From: Actinomyces oris
GTDB taxonomy: Bacteria; Actinomycetota; Actinomycetes; Actinomycetales; Actinomycetaceae
Reading direction: 5' to 3'
NCBI RefSeq assembly: GCF_001553935.1
Contig: NZ_CP014232.1
Coordinates: 930,001 to 994,000 of the forward strand
Length of the DNA: 64,000 bases
Shown here: positions 57,701 through 64,000 of the stretch, piece by piece
Layout: every line of letters starts with the position of its first letter
Position numbering within the stretch: position 1 is the stretch's first letter
The notes under the pieces: generated by a model
What the model was told of the DNA's origin: nothing
What the model saw: the letters and a program-made list of their open reading frames with translations, nothing else
Databases searched by the model: none
Position numbers and translations under genes: made by a program

Positions 57701-57841
57701 ACCGCGATCACAAGGATCCTGCCACCCACCCCCAGATTCCGCAGCTCGGCCAACGACAGCCACGACGAGAAGAAGCGCCGCGTCCAAGCCGCCCTCGCCG
57801 CCTACGTCGAGAGGTTCCGGGGATTGGGAGCGACGGAATAG
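54788..57841 (+). CDS. hsdR: Type I restriction endonuclease/translocase subunit
   Basis: A 1017-residue motor and nuclease. The PD-(D/E)xK nuclease has D161 and E175-L-K177 in HIELKRRG. The helicase has Walker A TTGSGKTLTSFK (about 333-344), VVDRKDLDHQTIKEYN, DECHRSQFGDM (DEAD-like box), FGFTGTPI and MFLTGFDSKTLNTLW, IQAFSRTNRI (motif VI). The C-terminus (ELARF... EKKRRVQAALAAYV) binds HsdM in other systems. Complete. Confidence 0.95.
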   Translation: MTIREASAVGVEPVVLTSESTVVGLYEPEETDRAGYQSEAELEAAFIRQLQAQAYEYVTFASEDELVANLRTQLGALNDYTFTDEEWERFFAQSIRTRSGGGDEIAEKTRRIQEDHVQTLIRDNGESKNIRLIDKQHIHNNRLQVTNQYVVDTGAHHTRYDVTVLVNGLPLVHIELKRRGVPIREAFNQINRYQRDSFWAGAGLFGYVQIFVISNGTQTKYYSNTTRFDHVTESTRGKRESKAANSDSFEFTSWWSDAANKPITDLVDFTRTFFAKHTLLALLTRYCVFTTAQKLLVMRPYQIAATEAILQRILTASANKQTGTVAGGGYIWHTTGSGKTLTSFKTAKLAAGMEGIDKVIFVVDRKDLDHQTIKEYNRFAEGTVSANQSTNQLSRQINDPDTSIIVTTIQKLSNFVGHNRKHAIYTGHVVLIFDECHRSQFGDMHTAITKAFRNYHLFGFTGTPIFAANSGSSGNVQLRTTAQAFGDQLHTYTIVDAIRDKNVLPFRIDYIDTIKMPDVVRDAEISGIDTERALLAPERLAQVVGYIREHFDQKTRRNSSYTLGQKRVLGFNSLFATASIRAARAYYMEFKRQQEGLVPDRRLSVGIVYSYAPNTDSPGETLADEAVDPSQLTADDRAFLDEAIRDYNAQFGTAYDTSAQGFEGYYEDISRRLAERTIDLVIVVNMFLTGFDSKTLNTLWVDKSLRTHGLIQAFSRTNRILNSVKTYGNVVCFRDLQEDTDEAIALFGNKAAGGLVLLKPYKEYLEEYLEKIGELRARFEPGQMIASEAEQKEFIRQFGKILRLRNILASFDNFGDDDVIGEAEFQDYRSVYVDLYTEMRRGADVEKEVVNDDLVFEIELVKQVEVGVDYVLMLVEKHREEAGDGEDKEIPVEIRRAVMSSPSLHNKRDLIEEFVHAVSAFGDVDEQWRAFIEQRRSEELAAIIRDERLREGPAKALVEAAMRNGYVPTEGTAITRILPPTPRFRSSANDSHDEKKRRVQAALAAYVERFRGLGATE

Positions 57842-58238
57842 AGGCATATGGGCCCATATGGGACACTCCCCAATAGGGCAGCGAGAAGGTATGTCAGAGA
57901 CGACCAAATACCACAACAACTCACCAACATTATGAACTATAAGTATCCACAATGAAGAAATATGGGGATGCGCTAAGTTCTCAACTAATTTTATGGTGAG
58001 TACGTTTCTATATCGACACCTCCAGAGTCACTACCGCCTGCCCGGATTGATGGTAGACTGAATCCGAGAGCGTAGTTCTTAAACATTTCCAAAACTTCAA
58101 TGTCGCACTTATTAAAAATTACATTACTATCAATTTTATTGACACTAATCGATAACTTAGGTGCACATCCTCTTTAACGTCACTCCCCTGCAACACTTAG
58201 GGAATTACAGCAGCAATCCTAGAAAGGCTACTTTGACC
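57842..58238. other. AT-rich intergenic stretch
   Basis: Begins with the perfect 16-base palindrome CATATGGGCCCATATG (57845-57860), just after hsdR. The rest is unusually AT-rich (for example AAAATTACATTACTATCAAT near 58114) and probably carries the promoter of the next two genes. I see no gene here. Confidence 0.6.
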
Positions 58239-59144
58239 ATGGTTAAATCTAAACTCAATCGCACAATTAAGTTTTTTGAACTTCAGGCTGTCGATAACGA
58301 CGGCAAAGAGGTCATCAATGTGGCTGACAGAGTATTTAGCCACGTACATCATTCATGTCAGCAAGTTACTTTAGGCTATCAGGATATTCGCCGCAATGGA
58401 ATTGACTATCGAGGATGGTCAGGCTCCACTCAAGTAACCCAAGAAGATTTTCTTCTCATAGGCAAACGTCGCCTACCGGTAGATAATCCAGGAGTAGATC
58501 GCGGCGACAAGCTTCCATCACCGCTCGAGTTAGAGGCTGGCGGCCAGTTGGTTGAACCCGCTTATGTAGTCCCCGTTCTCGGAACTCCTTATATTGCTGT
58601 TCTCGGCACCTCTAACTGCCCCAGAAGCGGCGCCTTAGCGGAGTGGATGACAGTTGTCGGCGGCTACAGAGATAAAGATCTAGAAATTCACCTAGCCCCG
58701 GTTCTGCGACAGGATGCACGAGAGAAACTACGCCATGCTAAGGGTGCACTTGGCTTTACTGTCAAGATTCCCGTCAACGCATCTAAATCTATTCACGGCC
58801 GTCTCGGCGACGCATTTCGTGCTGCAGAAGGGTTTGCCGGAGGAGATGGGTCTCTCCTCTTTGAGTTCAGCCTCGGGCGCCACAAGAAAGGGCGAGATAG
58901 CGAAACACTTCTCCTGAACGAAATCTCAAAGGTCGCAGATATCCCTGAAACAGAACAGGCCAAAGCTCGTCTTCGCATCGACGACCACAATGGAACTACA
59001 ACCCACATCGTGGACTTCATTCAGGACAAACTCACCGCTCGCACCACAATTGTGTGCGATAATGAGGTTCCACTTTCTCACGATACCGCCGTGAGCGAGC
59101 TGAAGAGTGCGATCTCTCAGAATAGAGAGCATCTGCGAAACTAA
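58239..59144 (+). CDS. Unrecognised 301-residue protein, first gene of AT-rich cassette
   Basis: A soluble 301-residue protein of no family I can name. ATG 58239 (MVKSKLNRTIKFFELQAVDN) has AGAAAGG upstream; an open frame from 58161 is less likely. Visible parts: an N-terminal domain with HSCQQVTLGYQDIRRNGIDY, DFLLIGKRRLPVDNPG, a strand-rich middle (LGTPYIAVLGTSNCPRSGAL), a central block LRHAKGALGFTVKIPVNASK and FEFSLGRHKKGRDSETLLLN, and a C-terminal segment with THIVDFIQDKLTARTTIVCD. DNA is far less GC-rich than the host average. It is followed after 22 bases by a small membrane protein, which suggests a sensor-plus-effector pair. Confidence 0.75.
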   Translation: MVKSKLNRTIKFFELQAVDNDGKEVINVADRVFSHVHHSCQQVTLGYQDIRRNGIDYRGWSGSTQVTQEDFLLIGKRRLPVDNPGVDRGDKLPSPLELEAGGQLVEPAYVVPVLGTPYIAVLGTSNCPRSGALAEWMTVVGGYRDKDLEIHLAPVLRQDAREKLRHAKGALGFTVKIPVNASKSIHGRLGDAFRAAEGFAGGDGSLLFEFSLGRHKKGRDSETLLLNEISKVADIPETEQAKARLRIDDHNGTTTHIVDFIQDKLTARTTIVCDNEVPLSHDTAVSELKSAISQNREHLRN

Positions 59145-59166
59145 GTCAGCGCGAGGAGGACGTGTC

Positions 59167-59679
59167 ATGCCTAGGCAGTTCAGTCTGTTCGACCACCCAC
59201 ATGTTATCGCCTTTGGAAGCCTGCTTACTCCTAGCATACACGGCCTTCTTGCATCATTTAAATGGATTTCCCTAAAGCAACCTCAAAATGGTTTTGCCGA
59301 TCTAGTCAACGCTACGCTAACTGCCTCAGGATTCCTAGCATCCATGGCAGGTATCGTTGTCGTTTTCTTACTCTCAGAACGGGGGCAGGTGTTTCGGAAA
59401 GTTCGAGAAACACTCGGCACTACGTTCCGACCGCAGATGGTCGGACTATTTGCACTACCCGCCACAGGCATGGTGTTATCTATCTCAGCACTCCTACCCC
59501 TCCCCGGAGCTTTGACCGTACTGCTATTAGAAACTGCCGCCGGTCTTCTCGTTATCAGCCTTGTATATGAATTCTGTTTCCTCTCACTAAGCATCACTGC
59601 CAGCGCGACTCAAGACCGAGACGACAAGAACCAGCTAAAAGTCGCCGACCTTCACCGGAAAAATATGAATTCGACCTGA
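59167..59679 (+). CDS. Small 3-TM membrane protein, second gene of AT-rich cassette
   Basis: A 170-residue protein from ATG 59167, preceded by GAGGAGG. TM helices lie at about 50-72 (ATLTASGFLASMAGIVVVFL), 88-108 (MVGLFALPATGMVLSISALL) and 115-140 (LTVLLLETAAGLLVISLVYE), with a basic loop (SERGQVFRKVRETLG) and a hydrophilic tail. Short multi-TM proteins beside a soluble protein are a recurring layout of membrane-acting defence effectors; this is inference only. Confidence 0.72.
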   Translation: MPRQFSLFDHPHVIAFGSLLTPSIHGLLASFKWISLKQPQNGFADLVNATLTASGFLASMAGIVVVFLLSERGQVFRKVRETLGTTFRPQMVGLFALPATGMVLSISALLPLPGALTVLLLETAAGLLVISLVYEFCFLSLSITASATQDRDDKNQLKVADLHRKNMNST

Positions 59680-59871
59680 TTAATTATTCATTTGCCTAAC
59701 TACGACTTGCACATAAATGAGCGTTAATTAAACTGCAACTCATCGAAGGTAGCCAACTTTTCCGCAAACTAAGTGCGGACCTATAGTGCCATATTTTCAC
59801 GTCACCTAATCTAAAACCTCTACAGAAAGTTTTAATTACAATTCACGTCTCTTGAGGCTTCATGTATCGGA

Positions 59872-60564
59872 TCAATTACAGCCTTTGTACCAGGCGACGG
59901 CGATTTGGACGCGGTCGCGCAGGTGGAGCTTGGCCAGGATGCGGCTGACGTTGCGGCGCACGGAGGCGGGCTGCAGCACGAGCCGCTCGGCGATCTCCTC
60001 GTTCGACACCCCCTCCGCAATGAGCCGAGCCACGTCGAGCTCCCTGGGCGTGAGCACCCCGAACCTCTCCCGCAGCCCTTCGCGCTGCGCCCCAGACAGC
60101 GCTCGTGGAACCCCACGCGAGATGAGCTCCTTGGTGACGCGCGGCGTGAGTACGGCATCGCCCTGCGCCACCGCCCGCACCGCCTGAGCCAGTTGCGCCG
60201 CGCGCACATCCTTGAGCAGGAACCCCGATGCCCCCACCTCCAGCGCCCCGAAGGCGTAGTCATCCTCGTCATAGGTGGTCAGCACCAGGACCTTCACCGT
60301 CGGGAACCGCCGCGCCATCGCCCGGGTCGCGCTGATCCCGTCCATCCCCGGCATGCGCACATCCATGAGCACGACGTCGGGCAGCCCCGTTGACCGGTTC
60401 AGCCGCTCCAGGATCTCCAGCGCCTCCTGCCCGTCACCGGCCTCCGCCACTACGTGCAGGTCCGGCGCCTTGCGGATCATGAGCGCCAGCCCCAGGCGCG
60501 CGTAGCGCTGGTCGTCCACGATCATGACCGATGTCGGCCTCAGCCCCTCCGACTCCACGCCCAC
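59872..60564 (-). CDS. NarL/FixJ-type response regulator
   Basis: A 230-residue regulator from GTG 60564. Receiver: acidic pair D17/D18 (VMIVDDQRYARLG), phosphoacceptor D68 (VVLMDVRMPGMDG), TTYDEDDYAFGALEVGASGF with LLKDV. LuxR-type HTH: FGVLTPRELDVARLIAEGVS, NEEIAERLVLQPASVRRNVS. It is cotranscribed with the kinase gene, three bases apart. Confidence 0.95.
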   Translation of the reverse strand: MGVESEGLRPTSVMIVDDQRYARLGLALMIRKAPDLHVVAEAGDGQEALEILERLNRSTGLPDVVLMDVRMPGMDGISATRAMARRFPTVKVLVLTTYDEDDYAFGALEVGASGFLLKDVRAAQLAQAVRAVAQGDAVLTPRVTKELISRGVPRALSGAQREGLRERFGVLTPRELDVARLIAEGVSNEEIAERLVLQPASVRRNVSRILAKLHLRDRVQIAVAWYKGCN

Positions 60565-60567
60565 ACC

Positions 60568-61839
60568 TCAACCCTCACCGCGAGTTCTCGGCACCGTCGC
60601 AGCCACCCGCCAGCCGCCGTCGGCCTCCGACCCCCAGTCCAGCGAGCCTCCCGCCGCCTCGATCCGGTCCCGCAGCCGCGGCAGGCCGGTCCCCTCCGCA
60701 GCCCCACCACAGCAACCGTTGTCTTCCCCGCCACGGTCACCCGAGGCGCCATCGTTGCGAACCGTCACCGTCACCGCCGACTCACCGTGGTCCCAGGACA
60801 CCTGCACCTGCGACAGCGCGGGCGCGTGCCGCACTGCGTTGGTGAGCGCCTCCCGGGTGAGCGCGAAGCACAGCTCGGCCTGCCCGGCGTCGTCGGCCCG
60901 CTGCCCGGTCTCGGTGAAGACGACCGTGACGCCCAGCGACCGGACCCTGCCGACGACGCTCCTGATCTCATCCCAAGACCGGTGCCCGGCATCGTCCCGG
61001 TCCGGTAAGTCCGCCGGCTCATCCTCGCCGTCGGCCAGGGCCCTCACCGCCCGGCGCGTCTGCTCCAGGCACTCCCGCGCCACCTCGTTGATGCCGCCGA
61101 GCGCCTCATCGATCTCCGGGTCGGCCCCACCAGCCAGCCCCTCGGACAGGGCGATGATCGTGGTCAGGCCGTGCCCCACGGAGTCGTGCAGCTCGGCGGC
61201 GATACCGGCCCGGCTCACCGCGCGGTCGCGCTCGGCCCGAAGCACCCGGAAGCGCTCCCGCTCGGCTCTGGCCCCGGCTTGCGCCGCCCGCCAGTTCGCA
61301 ACGCTGCGCGCCAGCATCGCGACGATGACCGTCAGCAGGACGGCGACCACCTGGCTGAGCCACTCCTCCATCAGGACCCCGGGCGGGGCCACCAGGACCG
61401 CACTGGCCGTCGCCATGAGGCAGGCCGCGCCGATCACCGCGAGGTGCTGCCACAGTGGGAGCCGGCTCACCGCACTCCCCAACGCCACCAGCATCGGGAC
61501 GAGGAAGAAGTTGTTGAGCCCCAGCGCCGAAGCCGCCACGTACACGGCACCCTCGACCAGGAAGACCGCCAGCGGGTGCCTGCGTCGTGCAGTGAGGAGT
61601 GCCGTCGACCCAACGGCCGCCAGGATGAGAATCGCGAAGCCGATTCTGGTCGGGGCGATCCCCGCAACCAGGCCGCCGTCACCGACGCGGCCGGTCAGCA
61701 CCGCACTGCCGATCATGTCGCCCTGGTAGGTGGCGCACAGGATGAGGAGCAGCGTGGACAGGATGCCGGGGCCGGCCTGCGCGGGCGCCGGCTGGCGCAC
61801 CCACTCCCCCAGCGTCCGCCAGTCGACCCGAATCCTCAT
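60568..61839 (-). CDS. Sensor histidine kinase (HisKA_3)
   Basis: A 423-residue membrane kinase with about six TM helices (30-175), H218 in IAAELHDSVGHGLTTIIALS, and HATPase with ALTNAVRHAPALSQVQV and GTGLPRLRDRIEAAGGSLDW. ATG 61839 (MRIRVDWRTLGEW) is preferred over the frame from 61953, which runs through Gly/Arg-rich shadow sequence. The DesK-type layout means it likely senses a membrane or cell-wall signal; the neighbouring ABC permease may be its target. Confidence 0.92.
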   Translation of the reverse strand: MRIRVDWRTLGEWVRQPAPAQAGPGILSTLLLILCATYQGDMIGSAVLTGRVGDGGLVAGIAPTRIGFAILILAAVGSTALLTARRRHPLAVFLVEGAVYVAASALGLNNFFLVPMLVALGSAVSRLPLWQHLAVIGAACLMATASAVLVAPPGVLMEEWLSQVVAVLLTVIVAMLARSVANWRAAQAGARAERERFRVLRAERDRAVSRAGIAAELHDSVGHGLTTIIALSEGLAGGADPEIDEALGGINEVARECLEQTRRAVRALADGEDEPADLPDRDDAGHRSWDEIRSVVGRVRSLGVTVVFTETGQRADDAGQAELCFALTREALTNAVRHAPALSQVQVSWDHGESAVTVTVRNDGASGDRGGEDNGCCGGAAEGTGLPRLRDRIEAAGGSLDWGSEADGGWRVAATVPRTRGEG

Positions 61840-61996
61840 CACCGACGACGAGCCGCGCTCTGCACCGAACACCAGCACCCCTCCTCCCCGTTGCGTCCGT
61901 ACCCTACGCCCCGAGATCTGAACCCCGACCACAGTCAGCGGGCCGCCAAGCACGGTTGCGGCGGGAACCGAATGACGCGAGACAACTTCCGACGCC

Positions 61997-62584
61997 TTAG
62001 AGTGTCAGCTCCTGACGGCAGGCGGCGACGAAGTCGTTCAGTTTCTCTTTCTCGAGGCGGGTGAGCAGGTCATCGACAGTCCAGCGAGGCCCTTTACGGC
62101 CGGTCCGGGACACCACTGTTGTGAACACGTTTTGAACCGCTTCGGGATACAGCCCCAGCACATCGAGAAGAAACTCATCTGGAGATTGGGCGAACAACTC
62201 ACCAGGAAGAGCTGCGTCGTCGAAGTCCTTGAGATTGAACGTCACGATGACGTCCGCGCGTCCCATGAGAGCCGCTGCGACGACGTGCCGGTCTCCTGGA
62301 TCCGGGAGACCGGGGACCGAAGGGAGAAGAGTCTCCCAGTCCTGCACCTGGGCATCTGGCAGCGCCAGGTTCATCTGCCGCCGAAGTCGTTTGACGTAGC
62401 CACGGGACTCCCCTTCGTCCTTGCCACGCAGTGCATGCAGCCGAAGTATCGTTCTCTCAACCTCCTCCTCAATCTTCTCGCTCCACAAAGGCCTGTAGAC
62501 CTTCCGGACGGCAATCTCAAGAAGAACGTCTCGCAGCGCGCTGGGGACCAGCACGCAGGCATCGAGTACTGCGCAGAACGCCAT
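61997..62584 (-). CDS. PIN-domain toxin (VapC-like)
   Basis: A 195-residue PIN protein: D8 in MAFCAVLDACVLVPS, the EEEVER acidic helix, LPDPGDRHVVAAALMGRADV and VTFNLKDFDDAALP carry the acidic metal-binding residues. It is larger than typical VapC (about 130) through a C-terminal ~60 residues (PRWTVDDLLTRLEKEKLNDF). Three bases after the HTH gene, so a toxin-antitoxin pair. Confidence 0.88.
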   Translation of the reverse strand: MAFCAVLDACVLVPSALRDVLLEIAVRKVYRPLWSEKIEEEVERTILRLHALRGKDEGESRGYVKRLRRQMNLALPDAQVQDWETLLPSVPGLPDPGDRHVVAAALMGRADVIVTFNLKDFDDAALPGELFAQSPDEFLLDVLGLYPEAVQNVFTTVVSRTGRKGPRWTVDDLLTRLEKEKLNDFVAACRQELTL

Positions 62585-62587
62585 CGG

Positions 62588-63073
62588 TCAGTCCTGGGAG
62601 CGGAGGTCCTTGAGGACTTGGCGCACCTCGGCAGGGTCGTCATCGTAGGCGCCCATCGCCTGAGCGTCGGCCACCATGTCCGACAGGGCCTCATTCGCTG
62701 CCCGACGCTGACGCTCACGGAACTCCAGCACGTCAGTGAGGAACAAGCGACGATGCCGTCTGACCTTCTCAAACGGGATCTCGCCGGCCTCCAACATCCT
62801 GACCAGCGTCGGCCGCGAGATACCCAGCATATCAGCAGCCTCCTGCGTCGTCAGACGCTGGTCCTGCGGCGCCACCGTGACCGCCAGACCTCGACGCATC
62901 GCATCCACGACCTGAAGAAGGGCCTCAGCCACGGCGGGTGGGAGGTCAATCGTCTCGCCATTGATGGTCAGCGCCGCACCGGAGGACGCCTCAAGCTCCG
63001 TCACCAGCTCGGTGAAGCGCCCGGCGACATCCTCCTCGGGAAGGTAGGTCTTGCTCTCAATCGTCACGGTCAT
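62588..63073 (-). CDS. HTH antitoxin (excisionase-family DNA-binding) of the PIN pair
   Basis: A 161-residue protein. TTQEAADMLGISRPTLVRML is an excisionase/MerR-type HTH, followed by EAGEIPFEKVRRHRRLFLTD. The first ~90 residues are a helical dimer-type domain; the tail AYDDDPAEVRQVLKDLRSQD is the likely toxin-binding part. ATG 63073. Confidence 0.88.
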   Translation of the reverse strand: MTVTIESKTYLPEEDVAGRFTELVTELEASSGAALTINGETIDLPPAVAEALLQVVDAMRRGLAVTVAPQDQRLTTQEAADMLGISRPTLVRMLEAGEIPFEKVRRHRRLFLTDVLEFRERQRRAANEALSDMVADAQAMGAYDDDPAEVRQVLKDLRSQD

Positions 63074-63082
63074 GGCGCACTC

Positions 63083-63140
63083 CTACACTGCTGTTCGTTC
63101 GCTGTTTTCGAGTTGATCGTTTTGAGCGATTTGAGTGTAG
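63083..63140. promoter_or_regulatory. Operator candidate of the toxin-antitoxin operon
   Basis: CTACACT (63083-63089) and AGTGTAG (63134-63140) are perfect inverted repeats flanking AT-richer DNA (TTGATCGTTTTGAGCGATTT) just before the antitoxin start. Confidence 0.45.
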
Positions 63141-63241
63141 GGCTCGGTGGGCGTTGACACAAGACGGGGCGCTATCACTTCTGCCAGCCTCCTCGAGCCC
63201 CAGGCAACCAGAGGCCTCTGCTCGACCTGCTCCGGCCCGTC

Positions 63242-64000
63242 TCACTCGGCCGCCAGGACGGCGCCGATCGGGGCCCGGGTGGCACCCCGGATCGGAGCGA
63301 GTAGCACCGCGACCAGGGCCAGGAAGGACAGGAGGGCCACGAGCAGCACTGGCCCGATGCCGGGGCGCACTACCAGCGGCATCCCCGCTCTGGCGTAGAA
63401 GAGGGACTCGCCGGCTGTTGTCACCACTAGCGGTAGGAGCGAGATCAGCAGCGCCGTCCCCACGTACAGCGCCGCCTCGATGACCACCTGTCGGCGCACG
63501 CCGCGCACCGTGCTCCCGGCGCAGCGCAGCACCGCGAGCTCACGCTGCCGGGACCGGGAGGACATGCCGACGACGGCCACGGCCCCCAGTAGCGCCTCCA
63601 CCCCGAGGATCGTCGCCAGCACCAGTGAGTCCACCTGGTTGATGGTTACGTTCAGGTGCGCCGCCTCCACCACTGCCTGCCCCGTGGCGAGACTGGTCGT
63701 GAGTGCCGCGGTGAAGGAGATCGCCAGGGCCAGCAGGCCGATGGCACTTGCCGACGACTCGCTGCGCCACAGCGCCGAACGGCGCGCGATGAGCCACGGC
63801 CCACCCAGCCGCGCCAGCGGCGCCGACCACAGCCGCAGCAGTCCCGGGATGAGCGCGGGTGCGAGCAGCACCACGAGGACCGCGAGCAGGAGGGACGCCA
63901 GGATTGCCTGGCCCCCACCGGTCGGCCATCCGTCGATCTTCTTCCCGGGCGGGGCCAGGAAGGCGACGAGCAGCTGCCCCGCGGATGCGAGCGCCCACAG
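63242..64000 (-). CDS. FtsX-like ABC transporter permease, C-terminal part
   Basis: The frame is open to 64000, so the N-terminus lies beyond the window; 252 residues are visible. TM helices and the loop SSRSRQRELAVLRCAGSTVR with RQVVIEAALYVGTALL are the FtsX/MacB permease pattern; the end is APIRGATRAPIGAVLAAE. Such permeases usually export antimicrobial peptides or lipoproteins and often lie beside a two-component system, as here. Confidence 0.85.
   Translation of the reverse strand: MWALASAGQLLVAFLAPPGKKIDGWPTGGGQAILASLLLAVLVVLLAPALIPGLLRLWSAPLARLGGPWLIARRSALWRSESSASAIGLLALAISFTAALTTSLATGQAVVEAAHLNVTINQVDSLVLATILGVEALLGAVAVVGMSSRSRQRELAVLRCAGSTVRGVRRQVVIEAALYVGTALLISLLPLVVTTAGESLFYARAGMPLVVRPGIGPVLLVALLSFLALVAVLLAPIRGATRAPIGAVLAAE

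Overview
The window is a chromosomal stretch of a high-GC Gram-positive bacterium. The GC-rich codon use, frequent GTG starts, the lysC-asd pair next to recR and dnaX, a small SRP RNA, and LytR_C, septum-formation and DUF4190 type proteins all fit Actinomycetota. Actinomyces or a close relative in the Actinomycetaceae is my best guess. No phage structural genes, CRISPR array, rRNA operon or intact insertion sequence is visible.

Layout. 1-2820: end of hemL, a zinc-type macrodomain ADP-ribosylhydrolase and thioredoxin. 2821-8420: three paralogous 4-TM membrane proteins, each preceded by the same leader and a GC-rich 'GGGGACA' repeat, with a Fic AMP-transferase between copies 1 and 2. 8860-12760: a second membrane-protein family (three full genes, one internally deleted mini-gene, one possible decayed end) around a K+ channel. 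12790-20175: asd, lysC, recR and a very long dnaX. 20286-21173: carbonic anhydrase, SRP RNA, tRNA-Ser and terminator. 21259-29530: septum-formation lipoproteins, a TetR regulator, a frameshifted lipoprotein, LytR_C protein, uracil permease, DUF4190 protein and a glutaminase-like protein without catalytic residues. 29617-33006: two paralogous Pro-rich-tailed membrane proteins and an MSDGK-repeat lipoprotein. 33098-37661: atypical SDR, an intact glutamine amidotransferase, a degenerate PNP-like protein, and an XRE/membrane-protein operon with repeated operators. 37805-47331: hrpB, an SnoaL-like protein, tRNA-Ser(CGA), tadA, a BCCT transporter, an aldo/keto reductase and upp. 47432-49474: LRV plus propeller-like membrane protein.

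49605-59679 is the accessory (defence) region. It holds an MT-A70 methyltransferase and, divergently, a complete type I restriction-modification operon (hsdM, hsdS, a GIY-YIG nuclease gene, hsdR). An AT-rich two-gene cassette follows: a soluble protein I do not recognise and a small 3-TM protein. It is the best candidate for an undescribed system. 59872-64000: a two-component system, a PIN/HTH toxin-antitoxin pair and the end of an FtsX-type permease.

The intergenic DNA is unusual. At least three families of structured repeats recur here: the GGGGACA repeat (eight full copies), a 54-68 bp palindrome (three copies, one inverted), and a nested inverted repeat of about 111 bp (two copies plus a fragment). 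Two single long hairpin elements are also present. Several lie exactly at the edges of duplicated or inserted genes.
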